Shown here: positions 1-6,953 of the stretch, piece after piece
Layout: every line of letters begins with the position of its first letter
Position numbering within the stretch: position 1 is the first letter of the stretch
Assembly (NCBI GenBank): GCA_949288035.1
Contig: CASEIJ010000034.1
Location: 1 to 43,321, forward strand
Origin: an uncultured Mycoplasmatota bacterium
Lineage (GTDB): Bacteria; Bacillota_I; Bacilli_A; RF39; UBA660
Direction of reading: 5' to 3'
Length of the DNA: 43,321 nucleotides
Program-made: the position numbers and the translations under genes
Notes under the pieces: model-generated
What the model was told of the DNA's origin: nothing
Seen by the model: only the letters and a program-made list of their open reading frames with translations
Database searches by the model: none

Positions 1-116
1 AAATAAACAATGTTCCACGTGAAACTAAATAAACAATGTTCCACGTGAAACTAAATAAACAATGTTCCACGTGAAACTAAATAAACAATGTTCCACGTGA
101 AACTAAATAAACATTG
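1..116. repeat. Tandem array of four parS-like centromere sites
   Basis: Four identical 26-bp units lie head to tail (1-26, 27-52, 53-78, 79-104), followed by a degenerate partial fifth unit (105-116). Each unit holds TGTTCCACGTGAAACT, at 11-26, 37-52, 63-78 and 89-104. This matches the B. subtilis parS consensus TGTTNCACGTGAAACA at every position but the last. The remaining 10 bp per unit is an AT-rich spacer (AAATAAACAA). ParB loads at parS, spreads, and recruits SMC and ParA to segregate the origin region. The array starts at the window edge and may continue upstream. parA and parB lie at 23.6-25.2 kb. The partial fifth unit runs into the -35 of the SRP RNA promoter. That these are parS is recognition of a well-known motif; the clustering is seen directly. 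Confidence 0.93.
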
Positions 117-142
117 ATTTTTTTTGAGAAATCATGTACTAT
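114..142 (+). promoter_or_regulatory. SigA-type promoter of the SRP RNA
   Basis: TTGATT (114-119), a 17-bp spacer, then TACTAT (137-142), placing initiation about 7 nt downstream at the first base of the SRP RNA stem. The -35 begins inside the degenerate fifth parS-array unit, so ParB bound at 89-104 would sit within about 10 bp of it. Confidence 0.7.
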
Positions 143-148
143 GATTAT

Positions 149-219
149 GCACAACGTTTATTTCTGAAACAGGTCAGGATCGGAAGATAGCAGCCTTAAG
201 GAACTCTAAACGTGTGTGC
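149..219 (+). ncRNA. ffs: Signal recognition particle RNA, minimal 4.5S-like form
   Basis: The hallmark SRP domain IV hairpin is present: AGGTCAGG at 171-178, the GGAA tetraloop around 182-185, and AGCAGCC at 189-195, with the asymmetric and symmetric internal loops expected for Ffh binding. The ends pair: GCACAACGTTTA (149-160) with TAAACGTGTGTGC (207-219), one bulge apart. A T run (220-225) follows, so the terminal stem may also act as terminator. The RNA is only about 71 nt, against about 270 nt in B. subtilis, so there is no room for an Alu domain. The position upstream of tadA-dnaX matches scr in B. subtilis. The RNA binds Ffh for co-translational membrane targeting. Confidence 0.92.
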
Positions 220-240
220 TTTTTTATTGGAGTGGATAAT

Positions 241-687
241 ATGGATGAAAAATATATGAATATTGCTTTAGAAGAAGCTCTTAAATCATATAAAAAAGGA
301 GATGTTCCAGTTGGTGCTATTATTGTATATAAAAACAAAATAATAGCAAAGGCACATAATAGTAAAGAGCAAAATAAAAACGCAATAGAACATGCAGAAA
401 TTTTAGCAATTTCTCAAGCGTGTAAAAAATTGAAAACTTGGCATTTAGAAGAGTGCACAATTTATGTCACACTTGAACCATGCTTGATGTGTGCAGGAGC
501 ATTGATTCAATCTAGAATAGGTAAATTAGTTTTTGCGACTGAAAACGAAAAATTTGGATATGTTGGAAGTATTTCCAATGTATTAAATAATAGAAATAAT
601 AATCATCATCCTATTATTATAAGTGGTATATGTAAAGAAGAATCTCAAAAATTATTAAAGAATTTTTTTAAAGACAAAAGGAATTGA
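241..687 (+). CDS. tadA: tRNA-specific adenosine(34) deaminase TadA
   Basis: The product is 148 aa. TadA converts A34 to inosine in tRNA-Arg(ACG). The zinc/catalytic motifs are visible: H51-A-E53 (HAEILA) and P80-C81-L-M-C84, the signature of the cytidine/deoxycytidylate deaminase fold with the tRNA deaminase form PCLMCAGA. I chose ATG 241, preceded by GGAGTGG at 229-235. An in-frame upstream ATG at 214 lies inside the SRP RNA and would add nine unsupported residues. A stem with a T-rich 3' arm overlaps the stop codon. The neighbours scr-tadA-dnaX are the B. subtilis order. Confidence 0.95.
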   Translation: MDEKYMNIALEEALKSYKKGDVPVGAIIVYKNKIIAKAHNSKEQNKNAIEHAEILAISQACKKLKTWHLEECTIYVTLEPCLMCAGALIQSRIGKLVFATENEKFGYVGSISNVLNNRNNNHHPIIISGICKEESQKLLKNFFKDKRN

Positions 688-706
688 AATGAAATCAATT
701 CCTTTT
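676..706 (+). terminator. Hairpin at the end of tadA
   Basis: A perfect 11-bp stem AAAAGGAATTG (676-686) pairs with CAATTCCTTTT (696-706) around a 9-nt loop. The stop codon of tadA lies in the stem and loop. The only U-tract is the four T of the 3' arm, so termination may be partial. Confidence 0.6.
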
Positions 707-718
707 CATTATGAAAAA

Positions 719-727
719 TGCTATAAT
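719..727 (+). promoter_or_regulatory. Extended -10 promoter for dnaX
   Basis: TGCTATAAT is a perfect extended -10 element. The -35 region 17 bp upstream (TTCCTT at 699-704) is weak and lies in the preceding hairpin. It would give a short leader of about 25 nt before dnaX. Confidence 0.5.
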
Positions 728-759
728 ATACTGAGTAATAAGAAATGAGGTGATTGAAT

Positions 760-2457
760 TTGTATCAGACATTATATAGAAAATATCGCCCACAAACTTT
801 TGATGAAGTGGTTGGACAAAATACAATTATACGTACATTAAAAAACGAAATAGAACATAATCGTTTGAATCACGCATATTTATTTACAGGTCCTAGAGGT
901 GTAGGAAAAACAAGTGTTGCTAAAATATTAGCCAAAACAGTAAATTGTGAAAATTTAAAAGAGTGTGTTCCATGCAATGAGTGTGATAGCTGTATTGAAA
1001 TGAACCAAAAGCAATCAACAGATATTATAGAAATTGATGCTGCTTCTAATAATGGAGTAGATGAAATAAGAGAATTAAAAAGTAAAGTAAATCTAGTTCC
1101 ATCTGTTGGGAAATATAAAGTATATATTATTGATGAAGTACATATGTTAACCGTTGGTGCTTTTAATGCGTTGCTTAAAACTTTAGAAGAACCCCCAGAA
1201 CATATTATCTTTATTTTAGCAACTACAGATCCCCACAAAATTCCTTTAACAATTCTTTCAAGATGTCAAAGATTTGATTTTAAAAGAATTGGTGTTTCAG
1301 AAATTGTAAAACTGTTATCTAGTATTGTTAAAAAAGAAAAAATTGATATTGAGGAAAAGGCTTTAGAAACTATTGCGCGATTATCGGATGGTGGATTAAG
1401 GGATTCGCTCAGTATGTTAGATCAAGTAATAGCTTACGCATCGGACAAAATTACGGATAAAGATGTACATGAAGTGAATGGGACTTTATCACAAGAAGAG
1501 TTAAAAGATTTTTTTGAAAATATGCTTAAAAAGAATATTAAAAAATGTTTAGAATTAATCCATTTGTATAATGATGAAGGAAAAAATTTGACTAAATTGA
1601 CAGAAGAAATGATCGAATTTTTAAGAAATGTTTTACTTGTAAAAACGGCGCCGGAAATAATAAAATATAATATTGAAATTTATCGTGAAATTGCCAATCA
1701 ATTGTCAATTTCTGAAATAACAAAAATTATTTTTAATTTTAATGATTATATACAAAAAATGAAAAATTCTAACAATCCCAAGTTAATATTAGAGTTGTGT
1801 ATTATTCAAAATACTGTTAATGATATGATAAATAATGAAGTAGAACAGAAAGAAAAAGAAGAAAAAATAATTGAAAATCATTTCCCGGGAAATAGTAAAG
1901 ATCAAAAAAATGAAATAAAAAACGAAAACAAACCGGAAAAAATAAAGACTGAAAGTGTAAATAGATACACAAAAGAACAATGTGAAAAAATGGATCACCT
2001 AAAAACTATTCGTGTGAATAATACTTTATCTAAATTTAATAAAAAACAATTACTTCATTTTAGAGATACAATTCAAAATGAAATGAGAAATTATTTATTA
2101 GATCCTGATTATAGCCACGTTGTATCATTATTTATGGATGGAATGTTGAAAGCTGCTAGTGATGAATATTTGATAGTAGTATTTGATAATTTAAAAATGA
2201 GTGATTTGTTTAATCAAAATCTTAAACAAATAGAACATGTTGTCTCAACTGTCTATCATCAATCATATAAAGTAATTTCTTTAAGTTCTCAAGAATGGGA
2301 GCCAATAAAAAATGACTTTAATCACAAAACAAGAAAATTTGAATATCAGCCAGAGAATGAGCAAGATATTGAATTTTTAGATCCTATTTCTGAAAATGAT
2401 TCTAATTTGAAATCAGAAATGGAAAAATTATTTGGAAATATTGTAGAATATAATTAA
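760..2457 (+). CDS. dnaX: DNA polymerase III subunit gamma/tau
   Basis: This is the clamp-loader ATPase and replisome organiser, 565 aa from TTG 760. The start giving MYQTLYRKYRP matches the family N-terminus and leaves 7 nt to the SD AGGTG (748-752); the upstream in-frame TTG at 754 abuts the SD and is unlikely. Walker A GPRGVGKT is at residues 44-51, the zinc cysteines are C63, C72, C75 and C78 in the E. coli spacing, and the Walker B region is IIDEVHML. Domains I-III end near residue 360, followed by a charged, low-complexity linker and a tau C-terminal domain. The linker contains a Noc-type palindrome (1880-1893) and an A7 run followed by an out-of-frame TGA (1904-1913); see findings. Confidence 0.96.
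   Translation: MYQTLYRKYRPQTFDEVVGQNTIIRTLKNEIEHNRLNHAYLFTGPRGVGKTSVAKILAKTVNCENLKECVPCNECDSCIEMNQKQSTDIIEIDAASNNGVDEIRELKSKVNLVPSVGKYKVYIIDEVHMLTVGAFNALLKTLEEPPEHIIFILATTDPHKIPLTILSRCQRFDFKRIGVSEIVKLLSSIVKKEKIDIEEKALETIARLSDGGLRDSLSMLDQVIAYASDKITDKDVHEVNGTLSQEELKDFFENMLKKNIKKCLELIHLYNDEGKNLTKLTEEMIEFLRNVLLVKTAPEIIKYNIEIYREIANQLSISEITKIIFNFNDYIQKMKNSNNPKLILELCIIQNTVNDMINNEVEQKEKEEKIIENHFPGNSKDQKNEIKNENKPEKIKTESVNRYTKEQCEKMDHLKTIRVNNTLSKFNKKQLLHFRDTIQNEMRNYLLDPDYSHVVSLFMDGMLKAASDEYLIVVFDNLKMSDLFNQNLKQIEHVVSTVYHQSYKVISLSSQEWEPIKNDFNHKTRKFEYQPENEQDIEFLDPISENDSNLKSEMEKLFGNIVEYN
1880..1893. promoter_or_regulatory. Perfect Noc-binding palindrome inside dnaX
   Basis: ATTTCCCGGGAAAT is a perfect 14-bp palindrome identical to the core of the Noc-binding sequence of B. 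subtilis (TATTTCCCGGGAAATA). The flanks are C and A, so 15 of 16 positions match. It encodes part of the DnaX interdomain linker, where protein sequence is least constrained. Noc protein is not encoded in this window. Confidence 0.6.
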
Positions 2458-2471
2458 GAAAGAGGGATAAA

Positions 2472-2768
2472 ATGAATATACAAGCAATGATGAAACAAGC
2501 ACAAAAATTACAAAAAGAAATGACAGAAACAAAAAGTAAAATTGATGGTATGGAGTTTACAGGAAAATCATCAATTGTTGCTGTGACAGTAAATGGAAAA
2601 AAAGAAATAACAAAAGTAAAGATTGATAGTAACCAATTTGATGGTGATGATATTGAAATGTTAGAAGATATGATTATGATTGCAGTAAATGATGCAATGA
2701 AACAAGTTGATCAAGAAATAGAAAATAAAATGGGGAAATATACACAAGGAATGCCAGGTCTATTTTAG
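2472..2768 (+). CDS. ybaB: YbaB/EbfC family nucleoid-associated protein
   Basis: A 98-aa protein of the YbaB/EbfC DNA-binding family, a small homodimeric tweezer-shaped protein. The N-terminus starts MNIQAMMKQAQKLQ, an amphipathic helix typical of the family. The middle has the G-x-V-x-V-x-x-N-G-K strand pattern (IVAVTVNGKKEI), and the C-terminus has a second helix and a Gly/Pro tail ending MPGLF. An SD, AGAGGGA, precedes ATG 2472. The dnaX-ybaB-recR order is conserved across bacteria and suggests a link to replication and recombination; the exact role is unsettled. Confidence 0.95.
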   Translation: MNIQAMMKQAQKLQKEMTETKSKIDGMEFTGKSSIVAVTVNGKKEITKVKIDSNQFDGDDIEMLEDMIMIAVNDAMKQVDQEIENKMGKYTQGMPGLF

Positions 2769-2771
2769 AAA

Positions 2772-3374
2772 ATGAAATACCCAAAAATTATTCAAAATTT
2801 AATTGATTGTTTTAAAAAAATTCCCGGTGTGGGAGAAAAAACTGCTGAAAGATATGTATTAGCATTATTAGAAATGGAAGAAGAAACATTGGATAATTTT
2901 GCAGATTATTTAAAAAATTTGAAACACAAGATTATTCGTTGTAAAATATGCCATAATCTTTCAGAAGATGAAATATGTGATATATGTAAAGATATGACAC
3001 GTGATCATTCTACAATTTGTGTTGTAGAAGAACCAAAAAATGTTTTTTCTTTTGAAAAAGCTGGCACTTATCTTGGAACTTATCATGTATTAGATGGTTT
3101 AATTTCTCCATTAGAAGGAATTCGCCCTGAAAATATCAATATTGCATCTTTATTAGAACGCGTTGAAAAAGAGAATATTAAAGAGGTAATAATTGCTGTA
3201 AAAGCCTGTGTGGAAGGGGAAACTACAGCAATGTATATTGCCAAAAAGTTAGAAGATAAAAATGTCAAAGTAAGTAAAATTGCTTATGGAATTCCATTAG
3301 GTGCTGATATGGGATATATTGATGCATCTACTTTAGAAATTTCATTAGAAAACAGGCAACAAATACATAATTAA
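2772..3374 (+). CDS. recR: Recombination mediator RecR
   Basis: A 200-aa protein of the usual length. Visible parts are the N-terminal helix-hairpin-helix (KIPGVGEKTAERYVL, about residues 16-30), the C4 zinc finger C57-x2-C60 and C69-x2-C72, and a Toprim domain beginning near VCVVEEP and including the LGTYHVLDGLISPLEG segment. RecR works with RecO (and RecF) to load RecA on SSB-coated gaps. It starts 3 nt after ybaB with no clear SD, so it is probably translationally coupled. Confidence 0.97.
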   Translation: MKYPKIIQNLIDCFKKIPGVGEKTAERYVLALLEMEEETLDNFADYLKNLKHKIIRCKICHNLSEDEICDICKDMTRDHSTICVVEEPKNVFSFEKAGTYLGTYHVLDGLISPLEGIRPENINIASLLERVEKENIKEVIIAVKACVEGETTAMYIAKKLEDKNVKVSKIAYGIPLGADMGYIDASTLEISLENRQQIHN

Positions 3375-3378
3375 ATTA

Positions 3379-3405
3379 GTCACCTCATAAGTTTTTTTAG
3401 GTGAT
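3379..3405 (+). promoter_or_regulatory. Hairpin sequestering the bofA ribosome binding site
   Basis: GTCACCT (3379-3385) can pair with AGGTGAT (3399-3405), seven pairs with one G-U, around a 13-nt loop rich in U. The 3' arm contains the SD AGGTGA used by ATG 3410. The stem is short, so any effect on translation is inferred. Confidence 0.4.
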
Positions 3406-3409
3406 AATT

Positions 3410-3604
3410 ATGTTCATTTTAAAAAAAAGTTATGAATTATTAAAACGTATTATAATTAGTGTTTTTTTGTTATATAGTTTTAATTTAGTGATGTCTCCCT
3501 TGGAAATAGTAATTCCAATTAATGTTATTACAGTCGTAGGAATTACAGTATTAGGATTTCCTGCTTTATTATCTTTTTTAATCATATTATTGTTTATATA
3601 CTAG
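3410..3604 (+). CDS. bofA: BofA-like pro-sigmaK processing inhibitor family protein
   Basis: A 64-aa hydrophobic protein with two membrane segments (about residues 9-29 and 38-62). The C-terminal half reads IPINVITVVGITVLGFPALL, the pattern of BofA (PIN...T......LG.PG...L). In B. subtilis, BofA holds the SpoIVFB protease inactive in the forespore outer membrane, and bofA lies just downstream of recR, as here. I chose ATG 3410 over GTG 3401 because the SD AGGTGA (3399-3404) ends 5 nt before it. It supports a sporulating or formerly sporulating lineage. The family assignment rests on the motif and synteny. Confidence 0.75.
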   Translation: MFILKKSYELLKRIIISVFLLYSFNLVMSPLEIVIPINVITVVGITVLGFPALLSFLIILLFIY

Positions 3605-3614
3605 GAGGTAAAAT

Positions 3615-4592
3615 ATGCTTGATGAATTTCAAAGTAGTCAAAGGGTAGTATATCAAATGTTGAAAAATTCCGGGAAAAAGCAAGCATTTTCTCACGCTTA
3701 TTTGATTGATGCAAATCATTATCCAAGAAAATTAGAATTTGCGATAGCTTTTGCAAAATTTATTTTATGTCCTCATCATTATGCAAATAAAGAACAGTGT
3801 GGAGCATGTTCACAATGTCAAAGAATTGATGATGGTAATTTTACAGAATTAAAAATTATCTCCCCAGATGGCTCTTGGATAAAAAAAGAACAATTAGAAG
3901 AGTTACAAAAACAATTTTCAATGAAAGCTATTGAATCAAAAAATAAAGTATATATCATTAATGATGCAGAAAAAATGAATGCTTCTGCCTCAAATTCTAT
4001 TTTAAAATTCTTAGAAGAACCAGAGCCAGGAATTATTGCCATTTTAATTACAGATAATATGTATCAATTATTAGATACGATTATTTCTAGATGTCAGGTA
4101 ATTTCATTGGCTAAAATAAAACCAAAAGATATGACACATTCAGCTTCATTGACAACATTAGAAAAAATTGGTTTCTTTTTATCAAAAACCGGAGATGATT
4201 ATCAAGCATTTGTGCAAAGTAGTGAAAAAAAAGAACAAATTGATAGTATAGTTCAATTTATTCAAGAACTAGAAAATAATGGGGAGCAAGCAATTTTAAA
4301 AGAAAATAAGCTTTGGACAAGCAATTTTCGTGATAAAGAACAAAATGATTTTGGGTTAGAAATTATGTTGTTATTTTATAAAGATATGATTAATCAAAAA
4401 GTTGGATTACCAATTGAATTTATGGATGACTATCAAGAAATTTTAAAACAACTAGTAGTAAAAAATACAATGAAACAAATATGTAAAAAAATTGAAACAT
4501 TAATTGAGTTAAAGAGTCATTTACGTGTAAATGCAAATAATAATTTGTTAATTGATCAATTAATTTTATCATTTCAGGAGGTGTGTGTATGA
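3615..4592 (+). CDS. holB: DNA polymerase III subunit delta'
   Basis: A 325-aa clamp-loader subunit. The N-terminal AAA+ module has HAYLIDA in place of a working Walker A, four zinc cysteines (CPHHYANKEQCGACSQC, about residues 53-69) and the SRC motif (IISRCQVISL) that supplies the arginine finger. The sensor segment N-S-I-L-K-F-L-E-E-P is intact. The Walker A is degenerate, as expected for delta', which does not hydrolyse ATP. It follows bofA by 10 nt. The tmk and darA genes found before holB in B. subtilis are absent here. It overlaps ricT by 4 nt (ATGA). Confidence 0.95.
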   Translation: MLDEFQSSQRVVYQMLKNSGKKQAFSHAYLIDANHYPRKLEFAIAFAKFILCPHHYANKEQCGACSQCQRIDDGNFTELKIISPDGSWIKKEQLEELQKQFSMKAIESKNKVYIINDAEKMNASASNSILKFLEEPEPGIIAILITDNMYQLLDTIISRCQVISLAKIKPKDMTHSASLTTLEKIGFFLSKTGDDYQAFVQSSEKKEQIDSIVQFIQELENNGEQAILKENKLWTSNFRDKEQNDFGLEIMLLFYKDMINQKVGLPIEFMDDYQEILKQLVVKNTMKQICKKIETLIELKSHLRVNANNNLLIDQLILSFQEVCV

Positions 4593-5368
4593 AAATAATT
4601 AAGGTAGTATTAAAAAAGAATGGATTACCACACTATTATGCGACTCATGGATTGCCTTTAAAACGTGATACTTCTGTCATTGTACAAACAGAAAAAGGAT
4701 TACAATTTGGTACAACAGTATCAGATATATTTGAAATAGCTGATGATCAGATTCAAGTTCCTATTACAGATATTGTACGTATTGCATCTCGAAAAGATGC
4801 CAGACGTCACGAAAAAAATGAAAATGAAGCGAAATTCGCGTTAAGGAAATGTCGTGAATTGGCTCAAAAATATGAATTAAATATGAGAATTTTAGATGCT
4901 GTATATACATTTGATCGCGATCAATTATTCTTTTATTTTATTTCGGATAATCGTGTAGATTTTAGAGCGCTTGCTAAAGAATTAGCGTCTATTTATCACA
5001 CAAGAATTGAGTTGCGTCAAGTAGGAGTGAGAGATAAAGCAAAAGAAATTGGTGGAATTGGAATGTGTGGACGAGGACTTTGTTGTTCTACGTTTTTAAC
5101 AGAATTTGAATCTGTTTCTATTAATATGGCTAAAAATCAGAATATATCGCTAAATCCAACTAAAATTAATGGATTGTGTGGACGATTATTATGTTGTTTG
5201 AATTATGAAAATGAATGTTATAAAGAGTGTCGTAAAAATTTGCCAAAAATTGGACAAACTGTCAAAACAGATTATGGTACGGGAGTAGTGAAAGAAATTG
5301 ATATTTTAAAGCGTTCTTATAAAGTAGAAATCCCATCAAAAGGCCTTGTTGAGGTAAGTTCACAATGA
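4589..5368 (+). CDS. ricT: Regulatory iron-sulfur-containing complex subunit RicT (PSP1 domain)
   Basis: A 259-aa protein (YaaT in B. subtilis) with the PSP1 C-terminal domain. Cysteine clusters CGRGLCC and CGRLLCCLNYEN, near residues 160-210, are the Fe-S ligands known in the RicAFT complex, which promotes RNase Y-dependent mRNA maturation and affects sporulation and biofilm formation. ATG 4589, 5 nt after AGGAGGTG (4576-4583), is the start; GTG 4583 lies in the SD itself. The start overlaps the holB stop as ATGA, and the stop overlaps the next gene the same way. yabA, which follows in B. subtilis, is missing. Confidence 0.95.
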   Translation: MKIIKVVLKKNGLPHYYATHGLPLKRDTSVIVQTEKGLQFGTTVSDIFEIADDQIQVPITDIVRIASRKDARRHEKNENEAKFALRKCRELAQKYELNMRILDAVYTFDRDQLFFYFISDNRVDFRALAKELASIYHTRIELRQVGVRDKAKEIGGIGMCGRGLCCSTFLTEFESVSINMAKNQNISLNPTKINGLCGRLLCCLNYENECYKECRKNLPKIGQTVKTDYGTGVVKEIDILKRSYKVEIPSKGLVEVSSQ

Positions 5369-6096
5369 AAGAAGAAATACATTATTTAGTCGGAAGTAAT
5401 TATTTAAAGATTGTTCAAAATGAGAAATGTTTTTCCTTTTCGCTGGATTCCATGTTATTACCAAATTTCGTCACGTTGAATTTAAGAGCTAAAAAAATTT
5501 TAGATATTGGATGCGGAAATGCACCTATTCCTTTGATATTATCAGAACGAACCAATGCACATATTGATGGCGTTGAAATTCAGAAGGAAGTCTATCAAAT
5601 GGCTTTGAAAAGTATTCAATTAAATCATAAAGAAGATCAAATTCAAATTATTCATGACGATATCAATCACTATGCAACTTTATTTGACCATGAAGAATAT
5701 GATGTAATTACATGTAATCCCCCATATTTTGAATATCAACCTTCTTCTATTGTAAATGATAATCCACAAAAGACAATTGCTCGGCATGATAAAATGTTAA
5801 AAATGGAAGATATTATGAAAATTAGTAGAAAAATATTAAAAAATAATGGTATACTAGCTCTTGTCCAAAGACCAGAACGTTTAGTAGATATTATTACTAT
5901 GATGCGAAAAAATAATATTGAACCAAAGAAAATACTTTTGATTTATCCTAAAAAGGGTAAAAATGCCAATATATTATTAATAGAGGGTATGAAGAATGGA
6001 AAACCAGGATTAAAAATATTAGATCCAATCTATTCTCATAATGAAAAGAATGAATATTCAGAAGAATTAAAAAAATTTTTGCGAATGAATGGATGA
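5365..6096 (+). CDS. yabB: tRNA1(Val) (adenine-N6)-methyltransferase-like protein
   Basis: A 243-aa class I SAM-dependent methyltransferase. Motif I is LDIGCGNAPIPL (about residues 49-60), the acidic loop ends VEIQ, and the catalytic motif is NPPYFE (about residues 122-127), which is N-P-P-Y of N6-adenine MTases. The N-terminal half keeps the FSLDSMLL substrate-recognition segment of the TrmN6/YabB family. It is sandwiched by ATGA overlaps between ricT and rsmI, suggesting a translationally coupled translation-quality cluster. The yazA GIY-YIG gene found next in B. subtilis is absent. Confidence 0.9.
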   Translation: MKEEIHYLVGSNYLKIVQNEKCFSFSLDSMLLPNFVTLNLRAKKILDIGCGNAPIPLILSERTNAHIDGVEIQKEVYQMALKSIQLNHKEDQIQIIHDDINHYATLFDHEEYDVITCNPPYFEYQPSSIVNDNPQKTIARHDKMLKMEDIMKISRKILKNNGILALVQRPERLVDIITMMRKNNIEPKKILLIYPKKGKNANILLIEGMKNGKPGLKILDPIYSHNEKNEYSEELKKFLRMNG

Positions 6097-6953
6097 GGTG
6101 TATGATACAAAATAGTTATCAAAATGAAGCAATCGTGTATTTAATTCCCACACCGATTGGTAATTTAGATGATATTACAATTCGTGCAATTGAAGTGTTA
6201 AAAAAAGTAGATGTTATTTTTTGTGAGGATACGAGAGTAACGTCTTTGTTGTTAAATCATTTAAATTTAAAAAAGAAATTGTATTCTAGTCATAAATTTA
6301 ATGAAGAAAAGAATGAAAGTAGATTTCTTTCTTATTTAGAAGAGGGCAAATGTGTTGGAATTGTAAGTGACCGTGGAACTCCTATTATTAGTGATCCCGG
6401 ATATTTTTTGGTACAGACAGCGATTAAACATGGATATGCTGTTGTTGGGTTGCCTGGACCAACTGCTTTTGTTCCTGCTTTAATTATGTCAGGTTTAGAT
6501 CCTCAACCATTTTATTTTTATGGCTTTTTACATAATAAAGATAGTAAGAGAAAAGAGGAAATAAAACAATTAAAAAACTTTCCTCATACGATTATTTTTT
6601 ATGAAGCACCACATCGTATTTCTAAGACATTACAACAAATGTATGAAATTTTAGGAAATCGACATATTTGTATTGCCCGTGAAATAAGTAAAAAGTTTGA
6701 AACAATTTATCGAGGTACAATTTCAGAAATTTTAACCTATATACCAGACATGAAAGGGGAAATTGTGTTATTGGTAGAAGGAAATAAGAATCCAGAAACT
6801 GCTATGACAATTGGAATGATAGAACATGTTAATTTATATATTAAAGAAGGGTTATCAACCATGGATGCAATTAAAAAAGTAAGTAAAGAACGTGGTGTAA
6901 GTAAAAATGAAGTATATCAAGTTTATCACAATAAGAAGGAGGATCCCAAATGA
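6093..6953 (+). CDS. rsmI: 16S rRNA (cytidine(1402)-2'-O)-methyltransferase RsmI
   Basis: A tetrapyrrole-methylase fold protein of 286 aa. YLIPTPIGNLDD (near residue 16) is the family signature, followed by FCEDTRVTSLLLNH, GIVSDRGTPIISDPG and LPGPTAFVPALIMSG, all SAM-binding loops. It methylates the 2'-OH of C1402 in the ribosomal P site. Two starts are possible. ATG 6093 makes an ATGA overlap with the upstream stop, while ATG 6102 follows GAGGTG by only 1 nt. I keep the coupled start, but either gives a plausible N-terminus. The last 4 nt overlap pth. Confidence 0.95.
   Translation: MRCMIQNSYQNEAIVYLIPTPIGNLDDITIRAIEVLKKVDVIFCEDTRVTSLLLNHLNLKKKLYSSHKFNEEKNESRFLSYLEEGKCVGIVSDRGTPIISDPGYFLVQTAIKHGYAVVGLPGPTAFVPALIMSGLDPQPFYFYGFLHNKDSKRKEEIKQLKNFPHTIIFYEAPHRISKTLQQMYEILGNRHICIAREISKKFETIYRGTISEILTYIPDMKGEIVLLVEGNKNPETAMTIGMIEHVNLYIKEGLSTMDAIKKVSKERGVSKNEVYQVYHNKKEDPK

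Noticed and set aside
1..116. Repeat array as CRISPR
   Set aside because: Units are head to tail with no unique spacers, and each holds a parS-type palindrome.
1..240. Chromosome origin (oriC) at the left edge
   Set aside because: No cluster of DnaA boxes or AT-rich unwinding element is visible, and dnaA is not in the window.
870..1238. Minus-strand ORF of 122 aa opposite dnaX
   Set aside because: Shadow of the conserved AAA+ coding region; no SD, no similarity.
3666..3680. AAATTCCGGGAAAAA in holB as a Noc site
   Set aside because: One base short in the centre, so the half-sites are out of register.
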